Virus record (IMG/VR): IMGVR_UViG_3300023179_000269
Span: 1 to 37,338 of that record
Length of the DNA stretch: 37,338 nt
DNA from: a virus
Strand: one strand, 5' to 3'
Shown: in pieces, positions 37,319-37,338 of the stretch
Position numbering within the stretch: position 1 is the first letter of the stretch
How the letters are laid out: every line of letters starts with the position of its first letter
Program-made: the position numbers and the translations under genes
The notes under the pieces: generated by a model
What the model was told of the DNA's origin: nothing
What the model saw: the letters and a program-made list of their open reading frames with translations, nothing else
Database searches by the model: none

Positions 37319-37338
37319 AAAAAAAATCTCCAAAGGGC

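Noticed and set aside
1-37338. CRISPR arrays, rRNA genes, insertion sequences
   Set aside because: No regularly spaced repeats, ribosomal sequence or transposase is visible.

Overview
The window looks like one near-complete genome of a temperate, long-tailed (siphovirus-type) phage with an HK97-type head. The host is most likely an alphaproteobacterium, probably a sphingomonad. This rests on the high GC content, the chains of 4-base gene overlaps, a GapR/DUF2312 homologue and a gene-transfer-agent-type spike base protein, both typical of Alphaproteobacteria. No chromosomal housekeeping genes, rRNA, tRNA or CRISPR array are visible.

Layout. (1) 1-7129, all minus strand: the leftward early operon. 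It runs from a Cro/CI-type HTH protein through a CII-like regulator, a winged-helix protein, several small unknowns, a GapR homologue and a D5/P4-type primase-helicase. It then crosses a ~300-bp block of repeated dyads that looks like a replication origin, and ends in a DUF6362-like protein and an HNH endonuclease cut by the window edge. (2) 7130-8173: the immunity region. It holds a plus-strand repressor and a minus-strand membrane protein, flanked by two nearly identical 30-bp promoter-operators, one per early operon. (3) 8174-14370, plus strand: the rightward early operon. It has small unknown and membrane proteins, a ParB-like/DUF6551 domain, a cytosine-methyltransferase-like protein, an MT-A70 adenine methylase, a Lar-like zinc ribbon, a thermonuclease-like protein and a tyrosine integrase. 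(4) 14310-14492: attP, with four repeated arm sites around a core that resembles a tRNA 3' end. (5) 14516-37318, almost all minus strand: lipoprotein, spanins, tail fibres with SGNH esterase domains, spike base, endolysin and holin candidates, tail tip, tape measure, tail chaperones with a GGGAAAG frameshift site, tail tube, connectors, capsid, protease, portal, and large and small terminase.

How it fits together. The repressor at 7224 probably binds the 17-bp operators and holds both early promoters off. When it is relieved, the leftward operon makes replication proteins acting at the dyad block, and the rightward operon makes modification and anti-restriction proteins plus integrase. The leftward operon points off the left edge at the HNH gene, and the small terminase lies at the right edge on the same strand. 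HNH next to terminase is the usual order in cos-type phages, so the sequence is probably a circularly permuted or cos-ended phage genome rather than a prophage inside a chromosome. The intact attP supports this. The two ends do not join cleanly as given, so a few bases may be missing.

The observations most worth checking are the paired promoter-operators, the dyad/iteron block at 905-1205, the attP architecture, a 16-bp tandem duplication that fuses the ParB-like gene to the methyltransferase while breaking a zinc ribbon, and a capsid gene sitting directly behind an intrinsic terminator.
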